A stretch of 33,376 nt of DNA from Rhodospirillales bacterium (GTDB lineage: Bacteria > Pseudomonadota > Alphaproteobacteria > Reyranellales > Reyranellaceae). The stretch is taken from assembly GCA_003153415.1 (NCBI GenBank), contig PLYQ01000295.1, positions 1-33,376 of the forward strand. Reading direction: 5' to 3'. The notes under the pieces are model-generated. The model saw only the letters and a list, made by a program, of their open reading frames with translations, did not search any database and was not told the DNA's origin. Below are positions 23,012 through 30,251 of this stretch, one piece after another (the first letter of the stretch is position 1; each line of letters begins with the position of its first letter). The translations under genes and the position numbers were made by a program.

Positions 23012-23532
23012 CCGAGCGCTGGCTTCCAGTCGCGGGCCACGAGGGCCGGTACGAGGTGTCTGACCTCGGGCGTGTGCGCTCGTTCGTCAACTCGCGCGGA
23101 AACCTAAAGTCGGTCCCCACATATCTGTCGCTTCGGCCGCGCAAGGCCGGAAACACTGGCCACGGCTATGTCATCGTGTTCCTCGGTCAGGACGATAGGC
23201 GCTACGTTCACGAGCTTGTGCTGACGACCTTCGTCGGGCCGAGGCCCCCCGGGATGGAGTCGTGCCACGGCGATGACGTCCGCCACAACAATCGCCTGGG
23301 CAATCTTTGTTGGGGAACCCACAAGAAGAACCTCGCCGACATGACCTCTCGGGGTCGGCGCAAGGCCCTCCTTACTGACGATGATGTGCGATGCATCCGG
23401 GCCGAGCCTAATTTCTACGGCGTCTGCGCAATGCTTGCGCGATGCTTTGGTGTTAAGAGCGCCGTTATTGAGAAAGCAAGACGCGGGACCTCGTTCAAGA
23501 GGTTGCTCCCGCTGGAAATGGAGAGAGCCTGA
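23008..23532 (+). CDS. HNH homing endonuclease with NUMOD4 domain
   Basis: A 174-residue protein. Residues 4-26 are a NUMOD4 motif ('WLPVAGHEGRYEVSDLGRV'). The HNH core spans about 66-105: H68 in 'YVHELVLTTFVG', H87 in 'MESCHGDD', N94/N95 and the ending 'NLCWGTHKKNLADM'. The C-terminal part (about 120-165) looks like a small helix-turn-helix that could add DNA specificity. Such enzymes cut DNA at a specific site and often spread between phages as free-standing genes. It is inserted between two small genes with overlapping start and stop codons on both sides, so it has become part of the operon. Confidence 0.8.
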   Translation: MTERWLPVAGHEGRYEVSDLGRVRSFVNSRGNLKSVPTYLSLRPRKAGNTGHGYVIVFLGQDDRRYVHELVLTTFVGPRPPGMESCHGDDVRHNNRLGNLCWGTHKKNLADMTSRGRRKALLTDDDVRCIRAEPNFYGVCAMLARCFGVKSAVIEKARRGTSFKRLLPLEMERA

Positions 23533-23801
23533 TGATTACGTTAGCTCAAGTGGAAGCGGCCCTGACCCAGGGCTTGACGCTGATCTCCCAGCTTGCTCCG
23601 CTGGCCGCCCTCGGTGGCCCAGCCGCTGGCGCCATCGGGGTCACCGTAGGGGCGATCGCCGGGGCTGCCGCGAAGATCGTGACCCAGGTCGAGAACGACG
23701 CCACGATCATCGCTGGCGGCGACCTGACGCAGATCAAGGCCTTACAAGCACAGATCCAGGCGCAGAACGATCAACTCGCGACGCAAATCGACGCCTCCTA
23801 G
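23532..23801 (+). CDS. Small hydrophobic hypothetical protein
   Basis: An 89-residue protein sharing one base with the stop of the HNH gene. The middle (about residues 18-48) is Gly/Ala-rich and hydrophobic ('GGPAAGAIGVTVGAIAG') and may span a membrane. The end is a Gln-rich helix ('IKALQAQIQAQNDQLATQ') that could form a coiled coil. No family recognised. By size and position it could be a lysis helper or a tail-tip minor protein. Confidence 0.5.
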   Translation: MITLAQVEAALTQGLTLISQLAPLAALGGPAAGAIGVTVGAIAGAAAKIVTQVENDATIIAGGDLTQIKALQAQIQAQNDQLATQIDAS

Positions 23802-23868
23802 ACCGTGGCAGTAGCCCGCGAATGGTGATAGCCCGGTGATCCCGAGCCATCACCGATAGTGAGAGCCA

Positions 23869-24864
23869 ATGGCCGAACACCCCCAACGTCAACTGCATCG
23901 CATCCGTCGCGATCTCCTCGAGCTTGTCTCGAGCATGCGCCGGCGCGCTGCCAAGCACATGAAGGATTACGAAATGGATATCGATCTCACCGCGTTGGAG
24001 GCCCTTGGCCCGCGCCTTGACCAAGTGGCGGCCCTGGTCGCCCAGCTACAGGCCAATCCCGGCATCACACCGACGGCCGAGGCCGCTGCCTTGGCCGCCG
24101 AGGCGGGCACTGACGCGACCAAGGACACCTCGGACTCTACCGCGGCCTACGCCAAGGGACAGTCCGACCAGCTGGCCCTGGATGAGGCGGCCGTGGTCAA
24201 TCTCACCGACGCCTATGGTGTTAAGATCAGCGCCATCCTGGGCAACACGACCGGGAACACTACGGGCAACACGACCGCCGGCAACACCACCACGGGCTCC
24301 GTCGTGCTCACGATCGGACCAGCGACGCTGCCGGACGGCACCGTTGGCGTGGCCTACTCCGAGCAGCTCACGGCCGACAACGCCGTGGGAAACGCGGAGT
24401 TCTCCTCTGGCAGTCTCCCAGCTGGCCTTGGCCTCACGACCACCGGCCTCCTCTCGGGCACGCCGGCGGCCGCAGGCGACACCTCGTTTAACGTCGTAGT
24501 GAACGACACGTCCGGCAACACCGGCAACGAGACCTATGCGCTGAACATCGACGCCCCTGCCAGCGGCAACACCACCGGGAACACGACCAACGGCAACACC
24601 ACGCTGCCGCTGGGCCTCACCACCACGACCCTCCCCAACGCCACTGTCGGCGCCGCTTATGCGGAGACTGTCGGGGTCGAGGGCGGCGCACCGCCCTACG
24701 CCATCGCCTTCTCTGGACTGCCCGACGGCCTCTCCGGCGATCCGGGCGGCAACATCAGCGGCAACCCGACCACGGTGGAGGACAACAACGTCACCATCAC
24801 GGTGACCGACAGCGCCTCGACCCAGGTCAGCGAAACGCTGGCGCTGGACGTGGCCGCGGCCTAA
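23869..24864 (+). CDS. Ig-like surface/adhesin-type protein with Asn-Thr-Thr-Gly linkers
   Basis: A 331-residue protein. The N-terminal 100 residues are helical and Ala-rich, with a heptad part (LEALGPRLDQVAALVAQLQ). Two Ig-like domains of the putative-Ig (He_PIG) style follow: residues about 145-230 ('ATLPDGTVGVAYSEQL', 'GSLPAGLGLTTTGLLSG') and about 245-328 ('TTLPNATVGAAYAETV', 'SGLPDGLSGD'). Each is preceded by an Asn-Thr-Thr-Gly repeat linker. Ig-like domains on phage proteins usually help weak binding to cell surfaces or mucus, so this is likely a virion surface or secreted protein. A shorter start at the ATG at 23959 is possible. A strong terminator follows. Confidence 0.65.
   Translation: MAEHPQRQLHRIRRDLLELVSSMRRRAAKHMKDYEMDIDLTALEALGPRLDQVAALVAQLQANPGITPTAEAAALAAEAGTDATKDTSDSTAAYAKGQSDQLALDEAAVVNLTDAYGVKISAILGNTTGNTTGNTTAGNTTTGSVVLTIGPATLPDGTVGVAYSEQLTADNAVGNAEFSSGSLPAGLGLTTTGLLSGTPAAAGDTSFNVVVNDTSGNTGNETYALNIDAPASGNTTGNTTNGNTTLPLGLTTTTLPNATVGAAYAETVGVEGGAPPYAIAFSGLPDGLSGDPGGNISGNPTTVEDNNVTITVTDSASTQVSETLALDVAAA
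24242..24299 (+). repeat. Asn-Thr-Thr-Gly coding repeats
   Basis: Short tandem repeats of about 12 bases encode Gly-Asn-Thr-Thr steps before the first Ig-like domain. A second, shorter block lies at 24564-24603 before the second domain. The codons vary (ACG/ACC/ACT), so the protein pattern is kept more than the DNA. Confidence 0.7.
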
Positions 24865-24892
24865 AACGCTGCCGGCCGGGTGATTCGATCTC

Positions 24893-24925
24893 GGGCCCGC
24901 GGCTGACTACCGCGGGCCCATTTTT
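24893..24925 (+). terminator. Rho-independent terminator after the Ig-like gene
   Basis: A perfect 10-bp GC-rich stem (24893-24902 with 24910-24919), a 7-base loop and then A-TTTTT. It stops rightward transcription just before the leftward operon ends at 24927. No T run follows on the minus strand, so it acts mainly on the plus strand. Confidence 0.9.
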
Positions 24926-24926
24926 G

Positions 24927-25061
24927 TCAGTCTTCCTCGTCGGCCTCAAAGGCGTCGTGGGCGCAGTCATCGCACAGCAGCATCCCGGTCAGCTCGTAGG
25001 CCTCGACGGTGCTAGTCTCGTTCCCGTCGAGCTCTGCCTTGCACCGCTCGCAGAAGTTCAT
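24927..25061 (-). CDS. Small zinc-ribbon protein
   Basis: A 44-residue protein with two CxxC pairs, 'FCERCKAEL' (C4, C7) and 'LLCDDCAHD', the pattern of a one-zinc ribbon. The acidic tail (FEADEED) is typical of small phage early proteins. Its start overlaps the recT stop (ATGA at 25058-25061). The longer frame back to 25253 runs antisense-like through recT and is not used. Last gene of the leftward operon; partner unknown. Confidence 0.6.
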   Translation of the reverse strand: MNFCERCKAELDGNETSTVEAYELTGMLLCDDCAHDAFEADEED

Positions 25062-26773
25062 TCGTAGTCCTCGGCGGTGGCCTCGACCTCGGTCGGAGCC
25101 AGCGCGTGCTTCCTGGTCGTCAGCGCGCGATCCAGGGCGTCTCTGGCTGGCTCGGCCAGGGCCTTCCACGCGGGGTTGGCCATCGAGTGCACGGTCGCTG
25201 CGAGGGCGCTCAGCGTGGCGAGGTGCTCCTCCCAATCGACGTAGCAGCGCCACGCCTTCAACTCGGTGCGCATGTCGATGTTGAGCTTGAGCTCATCCAC
25301 CCGGGCGTAGGCGATGCGGCGCGCGGGCTCGCGCGGCGGCACGTGGTCCCTCCACTCCTCAGTCCGCATCAATTCGGTGAGCGCGTGGCTGATCGACGGC
25401 CAATCGTTCGCTTCCGCCACCGCGTCGGCGTAGTCGCCAAACGCGCCCAAGGCGTCGTCCTCAGCCTCCGGGCCCGGCGAGGCGTCTGAGGTAGCCGGGG
25501 ATGGCGACTCCCCCTCCGCGCCCTCCTGGCTGGCCTCCTGGGCCTGCTCAGCCTCCGCGTGGGCCGCATAGGCGCTGTAGGCGGTGGCGGCGCTCGGGTG
25601 GATGCTTTTGACCGCCTCGCCGTCCTTGTAGAGGTTGCGGGCCTTGTGGTTGTTCAGCGGCTCGTTGGCGATGATGTAGTTCTCGCCGGCCAGCGGAAAG
25701 CCGGGGCAGAGCTTGTCGGGCTTGGGGGTCCTAGTGTTCGCGGCTTCGGCGATGGATGGCTTCTTTGTCGCGGTCGACGCGGCCGTTGAAGCGCTCGACG
25801 CAGCTGGGGCAGATCCCTTGTCGGGGGCTGGGTCCGCCGCAGCCGAGGCAGACCCATCGGGCTTTGGGTTCTCAGGTTCCTTCTCGCCATCGCCGGACTT
25901 GGGCGATTGCTGCTGCTGGCCAGAGGTTTCCGCCGCTGTAGCGCCAGACGCACCCGTGGCAGAGGCCGACGTATCCTTGTCGCCCTCCGCAGCCGGGGCA
26001 TCGCTGCCCTGGGGGCCCGTTTCGCCCTCGGCGGATTTTGACGGATCCTGACGGTTTTCGACGGAATGCGCCGGCGCGAGCTTCCTGGCCGCGCCCTTGC
26101 GCCTGTCGGCCGTCGCGTCAATCGCCGGCGCATCGGCCGCGCGCGCGTCGAGGGTCTCGAACGACGTCGCCACGTCGTCCCTGGGGACCGAGGCCGCCTC
26201 CTCGCGGTCGTAGACGCCCAGGAGCACGTCAGGCCGGTGGCGCCGGGCCCAGGCGCGGATGGTGTAGTAGCCGAGCTGCTGGTCGGGGTCGGACGTCCAG
26301 AGCGGCGAGTTCTTCGGGTTGATCTTGCTGAAGAGCGGGCTCTCGAGCGGGACCTCCTCACCGTCGGGCGTGATGATCGTCACGGTGCACCGACGCGTGG
26401 CGCCCTCGCCGGTGTAGCTGTACTTCGGATAGCCCACGTGCGGCACAAGCTTGAGCACCACGGCGGCGATCAACTGCGCCTCGTAGGCCATCCGGTCGTT
26501 GACGGAGTAGTTCTTGTTGGCGACCGCGAAGGGCTCCATGCCCCAATGGAAGGCCTGCATTGAGACGGCCAGGCAGGCGCCGGGCGCCTCGCGCAGATGC
26601 TTCGGCACCGCGACGCCGGCGCGCGACATGAGCTGCGCAAAGGCCACGACCTCGCCGAGGTTCGTCGGGATCAGAGACACCGAGGCGGCGTCGATGTGCA
26701 TATCGATCGACGTGGCCCGGGCAGGCACGCGGATTTGGTCGGCTTCGACAAGGGCGGTGGATTCGTCGGTCAT
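25058..26773 (-). CDS. recT: RecT-family single-strand annealing protein with long C-terminal extension
   Basis: A 571-residue protein. Residues about 25-190 carry the RecT core: 'LGEVVAFAQLMSRAGVAVP', 'GACLAVSMQAFHWGMEPF', 'MAYEAQLIAAVV', and the closing 'GYYTIRAWARRHRPDVLLG' followed by 'VYDREE'. It should anneal complementary single strands produced by the exonuclease encoded just upstream. Residues about 215-360 are low complexity (Ser, Ala, Glu, Pro, Gln), and about 360-571 form an extra part with 'CPGFPLAGENYIIANEPLN' and a helical end. RecT proteins are usually near 270-370 residues, so this is a large extension. ATG 26773 overlaps the exonuclease stop by four bases; the longer frame to 27562 is a shadow of the exonuclease gene. 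Confidence 0.85.
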   Translation of the reverse strand: MTDESTALVEADQIRVPARATSIDMHIDAASVSLIPTNLGEVVAFAQLMSRAGVAVPKHLREAPGACLAVSMQAFHWGMEPFAVANKNYSVNDRMAYEAQLIAAVVLKLVPHVGYPKYSYTGEGATRRCTVTIITPDGEEVPLESPLFSKINPKNSPLWTSDPDQQLGYYTIRAWARRHRPDVLLGVYDREEAASVPRDDVATSFETLDARAADAPAIDATADRRKGAARKLAPAHSVENRQDPSKSAEGETGPQGSDAPAAEGDKDTSASATGASGATAAETSGQQQQSPKSGDGEKEPENPKPDGSASAAADPAPDKGSAPAASSASTAASTATKKPSIAEAANTRTPKPDKLCPGFPLAGENYIIANEPLNNHKARNLYKDGEAVKSIHPSAATAYSAYAAHAEAEQAQEASQEGAEGESPSPATSDASPGPEAEDDALGAFGDYADAVAEANDWPSISHALTELMRTEEWRDHVPPREPARRIAYARVDELKLNIDMRTELKAWRCYVDWEEHLATLSALAATVHSMANPAWKALAEPARDALDRALTTRKHALAPTEVEATAEDYE

Positions 26774-27621
26774 GTGTTCGAGATCCTCTGTTGATAGTAG
26801 TTCGGGGTTTCGTAGGGCTCGGGCTCTTTGGGATAGCCGGGCCAGCTGCGCTCGCGGAGGCACTTCGCCCACAGCTCCATCGCCCGCGCGATCTGGCGCT
26901 CGGCCGCGTATTGGGTGTTGGTCGCGGGGTAGAGGGTGCGCACGCCATAGGGCGGATAGTTCTCGACCACCAGGTTCGCGAAGCGCACGGCGCCGACGTC
27001 CGGGAGCACCTGGGAGAGCCCGCGGGGATAGAACACCCCCTGCACGTCGTAGCCGCTGTCGCTGGCGGCCCTGCCGAAGTTCTCGGCGTTGGCGTTGATC
27101 CGCAGCACCTTGGGGTCCAGGATCAGGCCCAAGGGGCGGCAGAGCACGTCCAGCTGGGCCCGGCACCATATCTCGCCGTACATCGTGCGCTCTTTCCAGA
27201 TCAGCACGACCTCGGTCTCGTAGGGGTGGCCCTCGCAGGCGCGCTCGATCGCCGCCACCAGGATCCGCGCCACATCGCGGGCGCGGACAAGCTCGGCCTC
27301 GAGCACCGGGATGCGGTTGTTGGCGATGGCCAGGTCCCGCGCTTCGCGCGCCGAGCTGTCGCGGTAGTCCCGATAGCGGATCGGGCTTATGTCGCGCCCC
27401 CGGCCAAGGGCAATGCGGTGCACGGCCTCGCCGAAATACTGCGTCAGGCTCGACTGCAGGGCTGGGCCATAGGGGTTGAGCCTGGGGTGCTGGTAGGCGC
27501 CGTGAAGCGGCGAGCGCAGCAGGTAGGGGATAATGCTCTGGTTCAAGCTCGGCCGCTCGCACGGATCGGCCTGATAGGTCTTCGCGTCCATGTCGCGGTA
27601 GATCCCGACGTCGTAGATCAA
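26770..27621 (-). CDS. PD-(D/E)XK exonuclease (DUF3799-like), partner of RecT
   Basis: A 283-residue nuclease. The start 'YDVGIYRDMDAKTYQADP' followed by 'SLNQSIIPYLLRSPLHGAY' matches the usual N-terminus of the DUF3799 group. Catalytic elements of the fold: acidic residues near E135/E137, D158 in 'RAQLDVL', D169-P-K171 as the D-x-K pair, and Q194 in 'YDVQGVFY'. The enzyme should resect duplex DNA to give single strands for RecT, which follows with a four-base overlap. I chose the TTG at 27621, which overlaps the upstream stop (TTGA) and has GAGGA upstream, because the conserved N-terminus lies before the first ATG. Confidence 0.75.
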   Translation of the reverse strand: MIYDVGIYRDMDAKTYQADPCERPSLNQSIIPYLLRSPLHGAYQHPRLNPYGPALQSSLTQYFGEAVHRIALGRGRDISPIRYRDYRDSSAREARDLAIANNRIPVLEAELVRARDVARILVAAIERACEGHPYETEVVLIWKERTMYGEIWCRAQLDVLCRPLGLILDPKVLRINANAENFGRAASDSGYDVQGVFYPRGLSQVLPDVGAVRFANLVVENYPPYGVRTLYPATNTQYAAERQIARAMELWAKCLRERSWPGYPKEPEPYETPNYYQQRISNT

Positions 27622-27863
27622 AACGGAATGTCCTCGTCCTCGGCCATGGCGTTCTGCTGACTGCGCCGCTTCATCCACTCGGCTTCCACGTGGGCGTAGT
27701 GCTCGGCGCCCGTGCGGGCGCCGGCCGCCTTGAACTCCGCGTCGATGGCGCCCTGGGCGACCGCGCGGTTCACCGGCGACAGCGCGCAGCACTGCGCGTA
27801 CAGCGCCCGCAGGCCCCGGATGCGCCAGTTGCGGGTGCGGGCGGCGTCCTGGGCGGCGCTCAC
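27618..27863 (-). CDS. Small hypothetical early protein
   Basis: An 81-residue basic protein starting with GTG 27863, whose codon overlaps the stop of the gene before it. The sequence is helical, with Arg-rich turns ('TRNWRIRGLRALYAQC', 'EAEWMKRRSQQ') and an acidic end (AEDEDIPF) of the kind seen on single-strand-DNA-associated proteins. That resemblance is only to a short tail, so no function is claimed. It directly precedes the exonuclease gene. Confidence 0.55.
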   Translation of the reverse strand: MSAAQDAARTRNWRIRGLRALYAQCCALSPVNRAVAQGAIDAEFKAAGARTGAEHYAHVEAEWMKRRSQQNAMAEDEDIPF

Positions 27864-28048
27864 AGCAGCCGCTCCGCTCCCGCCTGCGCCTCGAGGTTCT
27901 CGGCGATCGCCAGCATCATCGCGATCTGGCGATCGGCCGCGACCTGGGTCATGGCCCCGCGCTCAACCAGGCGCGCATAGACCTTGTGGCGCTGTTTGAC
28001 CTCGCGCTGCGCGCACTCCACGAGCTCGGTCATGGTGAAGGCGCTCAT
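27860..28048 (-). CDS. Small helical hypothetical protein
   Basis: A 62-residue protein, start ATG 28048 overlapping the previous stop (ATGA). It reads as two helices: 'MTELVECAQREVKQRHKVY' and 'ADRQIAMMLAIAENLEAQAG'. This two-helix layout resembles small phage proteins with a VEC..RE..R...Y pattern of unknown role that occur in early operons. No catalytic residues seen. Confidence 0.6.
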   Translation of the reverse strand: MSAFTMTELVECAQREVKQRHKVYARLVERGAMTQVAADRQIAMMLAIAENLEAQAGAERLL

Positions 28049-28257
28049 GGCCGCAGCACGTCCAGGCGCGCCTGCAGGAGCTTCTCGAGGTGCGCGAAGA
28101 GCTCGAAGGCCATTTCGGAGGAGAGGAACACGCCGCCGATCGGCCGGCGCCCGCGCATCGCCGCCAGCCTGATATAGGTTGAGCCCCCGGCCTTCATCGC
28201 CCCCATCGCGGCGTGCGCGTCTTTGAGCGCCTGCTCGAGGAGTTCCTGTTCTATCAT
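28045..28257 (-). CDS. Small hypothetical early protein
   Basis: A 70-residue protein. ATG 28257 follows a GAGG stretch in the upstream gene and overlaps its stop (ATGA). It begins with a helix (EQELLEQALKDAHAAMG), then 'GGSTYIRLAAMRGRRP', and ends in a second helix (FELFAHLEKLLQARLD). The longer frame to 28428 is not supported. Function unknown; part of the overlapping leftward operon. Confidence 0.55.
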   Translation of the reverse strand: MIEQELLEQALKDAHAAMGAMKAGGSTYIRLAAMRGRRPIGGVFLSSEMAFELFAHLEKLLQARLDVLRP

Positions 28258-28445
28258 CCTCGTTCTCCCGCGAATATGATCTGGTTGGGCGGCGGCTTGC
28301 CGTCGGCGCGCTCGACTTCCTCGCAGTCCTCGACCGTCCCCTGGGCCTGCACGAATGTGTAGCGGGACCAGCAGTAAGCTAGGCTGTGGGCTGTAACCCT
28401 TGAATCCAGGTGGCGACATAGGGCGCATGGGCGGGTGTTCACCAT
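28254..28445 (-). CDS. Small Cys-rich hypothetical protein
   Basis: A 63-residue protein from ATG 28445. It has 'CALCRHLDS' near the start and single Cys residues in 'LAYCWSRY' and 'EDCEEVE', so four Cys could hold one metal ion. The end is 'PPPNQIIFAGERG'. It overlaps the previous gene's stop by a few bases. Likely a small zinc-binding early protein; no family recognised. Confidence 0.5.
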   Translation of the reverse strand: MVNTRPCALCRHLDSRVTAHSLAYCWSRYTFVQAQGTVEDCEEVERADGKPPPNQIIFAGERG

Positions 28446-28636
28446 CGTGCGCTCAGCGCCTTCGACACGTAGTATGCCCACACGCGGCACCCGAGGGTTG
28501 GCGGAAGAATCACGGTGTGCGTTCGCATCGCCGGGCTGTTGATGGCGGACCATATCGCCATGGTCCAGCGCGGGTGCACTCCCCCGTTGCTGACGACGAC
28601 GCAGGCGTCGGGGCCGGTCATGCACTTCACCATCAT
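28439..28636 (-). CDS. Small hypothetical protein
   Basis: A 65-residue protein from ATG 28636 (a second ATG follows directly). The stop of the preceding gene overlaps the start (ATGA). It contains three Cys residues and a Trp-containing central part ('HPRWTMAIWSAINSPAM'). It gives no domain that I know. The upstream part of the same frame to 28855 is a shadow of the next gene and is left out. Confidence 0.45.
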   Translation of the reverse strand: MMVKCMTGPDACVVVSNGGVHPRWTMAIWSAINSPAMRTHTVILPPTLGCRVWAYYVSKALSARW

Positions 28637-28896
28637 TGCGCCGCCCCCCGCTGCCGCCTGTAGGCCTCGCCGATCCTGGCGGCCATGAGTGTCACCACGG
28701 GCCCGATGGGCTGCAGGCCGCCCTCCTGGCGCGCCCTGTCGTGCTTGATCACGAGTCGAACGGACCAGTCGTTGAGGTAGAGGGCGTAGAGCCGGTCGAT
28801 CTCGGCACCGGCGGTCACCTTGATGCGCGCGGCCTTCTGGTAGAGCTCGAGCCACGCGTCGAAGGTCTCGAGTCGGTCGCTGGGCGTCATGGTCAT
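28633..28896 (-). CDS. First gene of the leftward early operon, hypothetical
   Basis: An 87-residue protein from ATG 28896, six bases after GGGGAG (28903-28908). It is helical, with 'FDAWLELYQKAARIKVTAG' and 'YLNDWSVRLVIKHDRARQE'. A promoter candidate lies 26 bases upstream, so this should be the leader gene of the recombination operon. The longer frame to 28959 would cross that promoter. No family recognised. Confidence 0.55.
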   Translation of the reverse strand: MTMTPSDRLETFDAWLELYQKAARIKVTAGAEIDRLYALYLNDWSVRLVIKHDRARQEGGLQPIGPVVTLMAARIGEAYRRQRGAAQ

Positions 28897-28921
28897 CTGG
28901 TTCTCCCCGGTGGATGCAGGG

Positions 28922-28950
28922 TTGATATCACTCTCCGGATCGGGTAGCAA
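28922..28950 (-). promoter_or_regulatory. Leftward early promoter candidate with palindrome
   Basis: On the minus strand, TTGCTA (28950-28945) and TATCAA (28927-28922) are separated by 17 bases, each matching 4 of 6 consensus bases. The -10 overlaps the 8-base palindrome TGATATCA (28923-28930), which recurs at 29036-29043 within the divergent RHH gene. The RHH product may bind these sites. This is inference from position. Confidence 0.45.
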
Positions 28951-28985
28951 GACAGCCACGCTTACCTCTGTGGAGAACGCCCCGC

Positions 28986-29213
28986 ATGGCCGACGACGAC
29001 GCTACAAAGCCCATGCTGTTAAGGCTTCCAGCTCGTGATATCACTTTTCTGGACGCCGAGGCGGCCAAGGCCGGCGTGTCCCGCAACCGATTCGCGGCGG
29101 ACCTGATATCGCAATGGCGCGAGACCGTGGAGCTCGAGGCGAGCACGCATGGCACGCGGCGCCTGCGGCGCCCCTCGAGGCCCGTCGCCCACACCGCCGA
29201 AGACTTTGAATAG
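28986..29213 (+). CDS. Ribbon-helix-helix-like regulator
   Basis: A 75-residue protein. The core 'MLLRLPARDITFLDAEA' strand and helix, then 'SRNRFAADLISQWRE', fits an RHH fold, with a basic Arg/Pro-rich tail (TRRLRRPSRPVAH). ATG 28986 follows GGAGAACGC. It is divergent from the recombination operon and 24 bases before the next plus-strand gene, so it is placed to control both early operons. The gene itself contains a GTGATATCAC palindrome (29035-29044). Confidence 0.55.
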   Translation: MADDDATKPMLLRLPARDITFLDAEAAKAGVSRNRFAADLISQWRETVELEASTHGTRRLRRPSRPVAHTAEDFE

Positions 29214-29237
29214 GCTCAACCCAAGAAGGGAACCACT

Positions 29238-30251
29238 ATGGCAAAATCAATCAACGACGACGACAAGGTGGCCGACCTGGCCACGCACCGCGCCAAGGCC
29301 GGCGGCCGCGGTAAGGCGAAGGGGATGAAGGTGATCGGGGAATCCGGCGTCACCATCATCGAAGACGATTTCATTGACGGCGAGGAGCGCGCGCCAGGCC
29401 TCGGCCACAACCAGCCCACCGAGGGCGAGTTCCTCCGCTGGGTGAACCGGCTCAACGCCAAGGACGACGAGGTTGCGGCGTGCGCGCTGTTGCTCAAGGG
29501 CAAGAAGGGCGAGCGCAGGGACCTTCGGAAGGAGGCCGGCGGCGCCGGCATGGTCATGGGCGAGCTCGATGACGCGCTCAAGGACCTCAAGACCGACGAC
29601 GTGGACCTGGTGGCCCGCGAGGAGCGCCGGCGTCTTTACCGCACGTGGCTGGGCCTGCCGATCGGCGGCCAGGGCAAGCTGCCGCTGCCGAAGAACGACG
29701 CCGAGGCCGAGAACGCGCGCTGGTTCAAGCGTGGGGATATCGACGGCCGGCTCGGCAAGCCCCGCGTCAACCCCGAAGGCTGCCCGCCGGAGCGCCTGCA
29801 GGCCTACTACAAGGGCTGGGAGCACGGCCAGGAGGCGCTGATGCGCGGCGCTGACCTGACCAAGGCCGCGTTCGAGAAGCCGGCCGACAATGGCCTCGCC
29901 GGCGAGGGGGGCCTCGATGGCGGTGTGAAGCCCAAGGGCGGCAAGGTCAACAAGACCAGCGGCGACCCTGAGCCGACGGAGAAGGCTACGCTGGTGCTGA
30001 ACGAGGCCGACTTCGCAGCTGGCACCATATTGGAAGATGCGAACCTCAAGACCCTGATCCCCGCCAAGTGTGAGGAGTTCATGGCGGCGGATCGCGTGGT
30101 GGCGCTGTTCGGGACCGTCCGTCGCATCCTCCGCGAGCCGGATGATCGCGAGCCCGGCGGCTACTACACTGACGACGGCGAGACCGCCGCGGTGAGCGAT
30201 CCGGAGCCCGCCGGCCCGGATGCCCCGCCGACGGCCGCCGAGCTCGCGTGA
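29238..30251 (+). CDS. Hypothetical early protein with RMF-like motif
   Basis: A 337-residue protein. The N-terminal 50 residues are charged, then 'GLGHNQP' starts a helical region (about 55-135) whose style recalls GapR/DUF2312-like phage proteins, though I cannot align it firmly. Residues about 160-200 read 'RGDIDGRLGKPRVNP', then Cys-Pro-Pro-Glu and 'YYKGWEHGQEAL', which is the G..G / CP / GW..G pattern of ribosome-modulation-factor-like sequences. The C-terminal third is acidic and partly disordered. ATG 29238 follows AAGGGA. The stop overlaps the RuvC-like gene start. RMF-like action on ribosomes is a guess. Confidence 0.5.
   Translation: MAKSINDDDKVADLATHRAKAGGRGKAKGMKVIGESGVTIIEDDFIDGEERAPGLGHNQPTEGEFLRWVNRLNAKDDEVAACALLLKGKKGERRDLRKEAGGAGMVMGELDDALKDLKTDDVDLVAREERRRLYRTWLGLPIGGQGKLPLPKNDAEAENARWFKRGDIDGRLGKPRVNPEGCPPERLQAYYKGWEHGQEALMRGADLTKAAFEKPADNGLAGEGGLDGGVKPKGGKVNKTSGDPEPTEKATLVLNEADFAAGTILEDANLKTLIPAKCEEFMAADRVVALFGTVRRILREPDDREPGGYYTDDGETAAVSDPEPAGPDAPPTAAELA

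Noticed and set aside
23834-23855. Hairpin before the Ig-like gene as terminator
   Set aside because: The 7-bp stem (23834-23840 with 23849-23855) has no T run and lies just before a start codon; it could be a weak structure only.
25713-26051. Plus-strand frame inside recT
   Set aside because: It reads the opposite strand of the low-complexity linker and has no ribosome site or domain.
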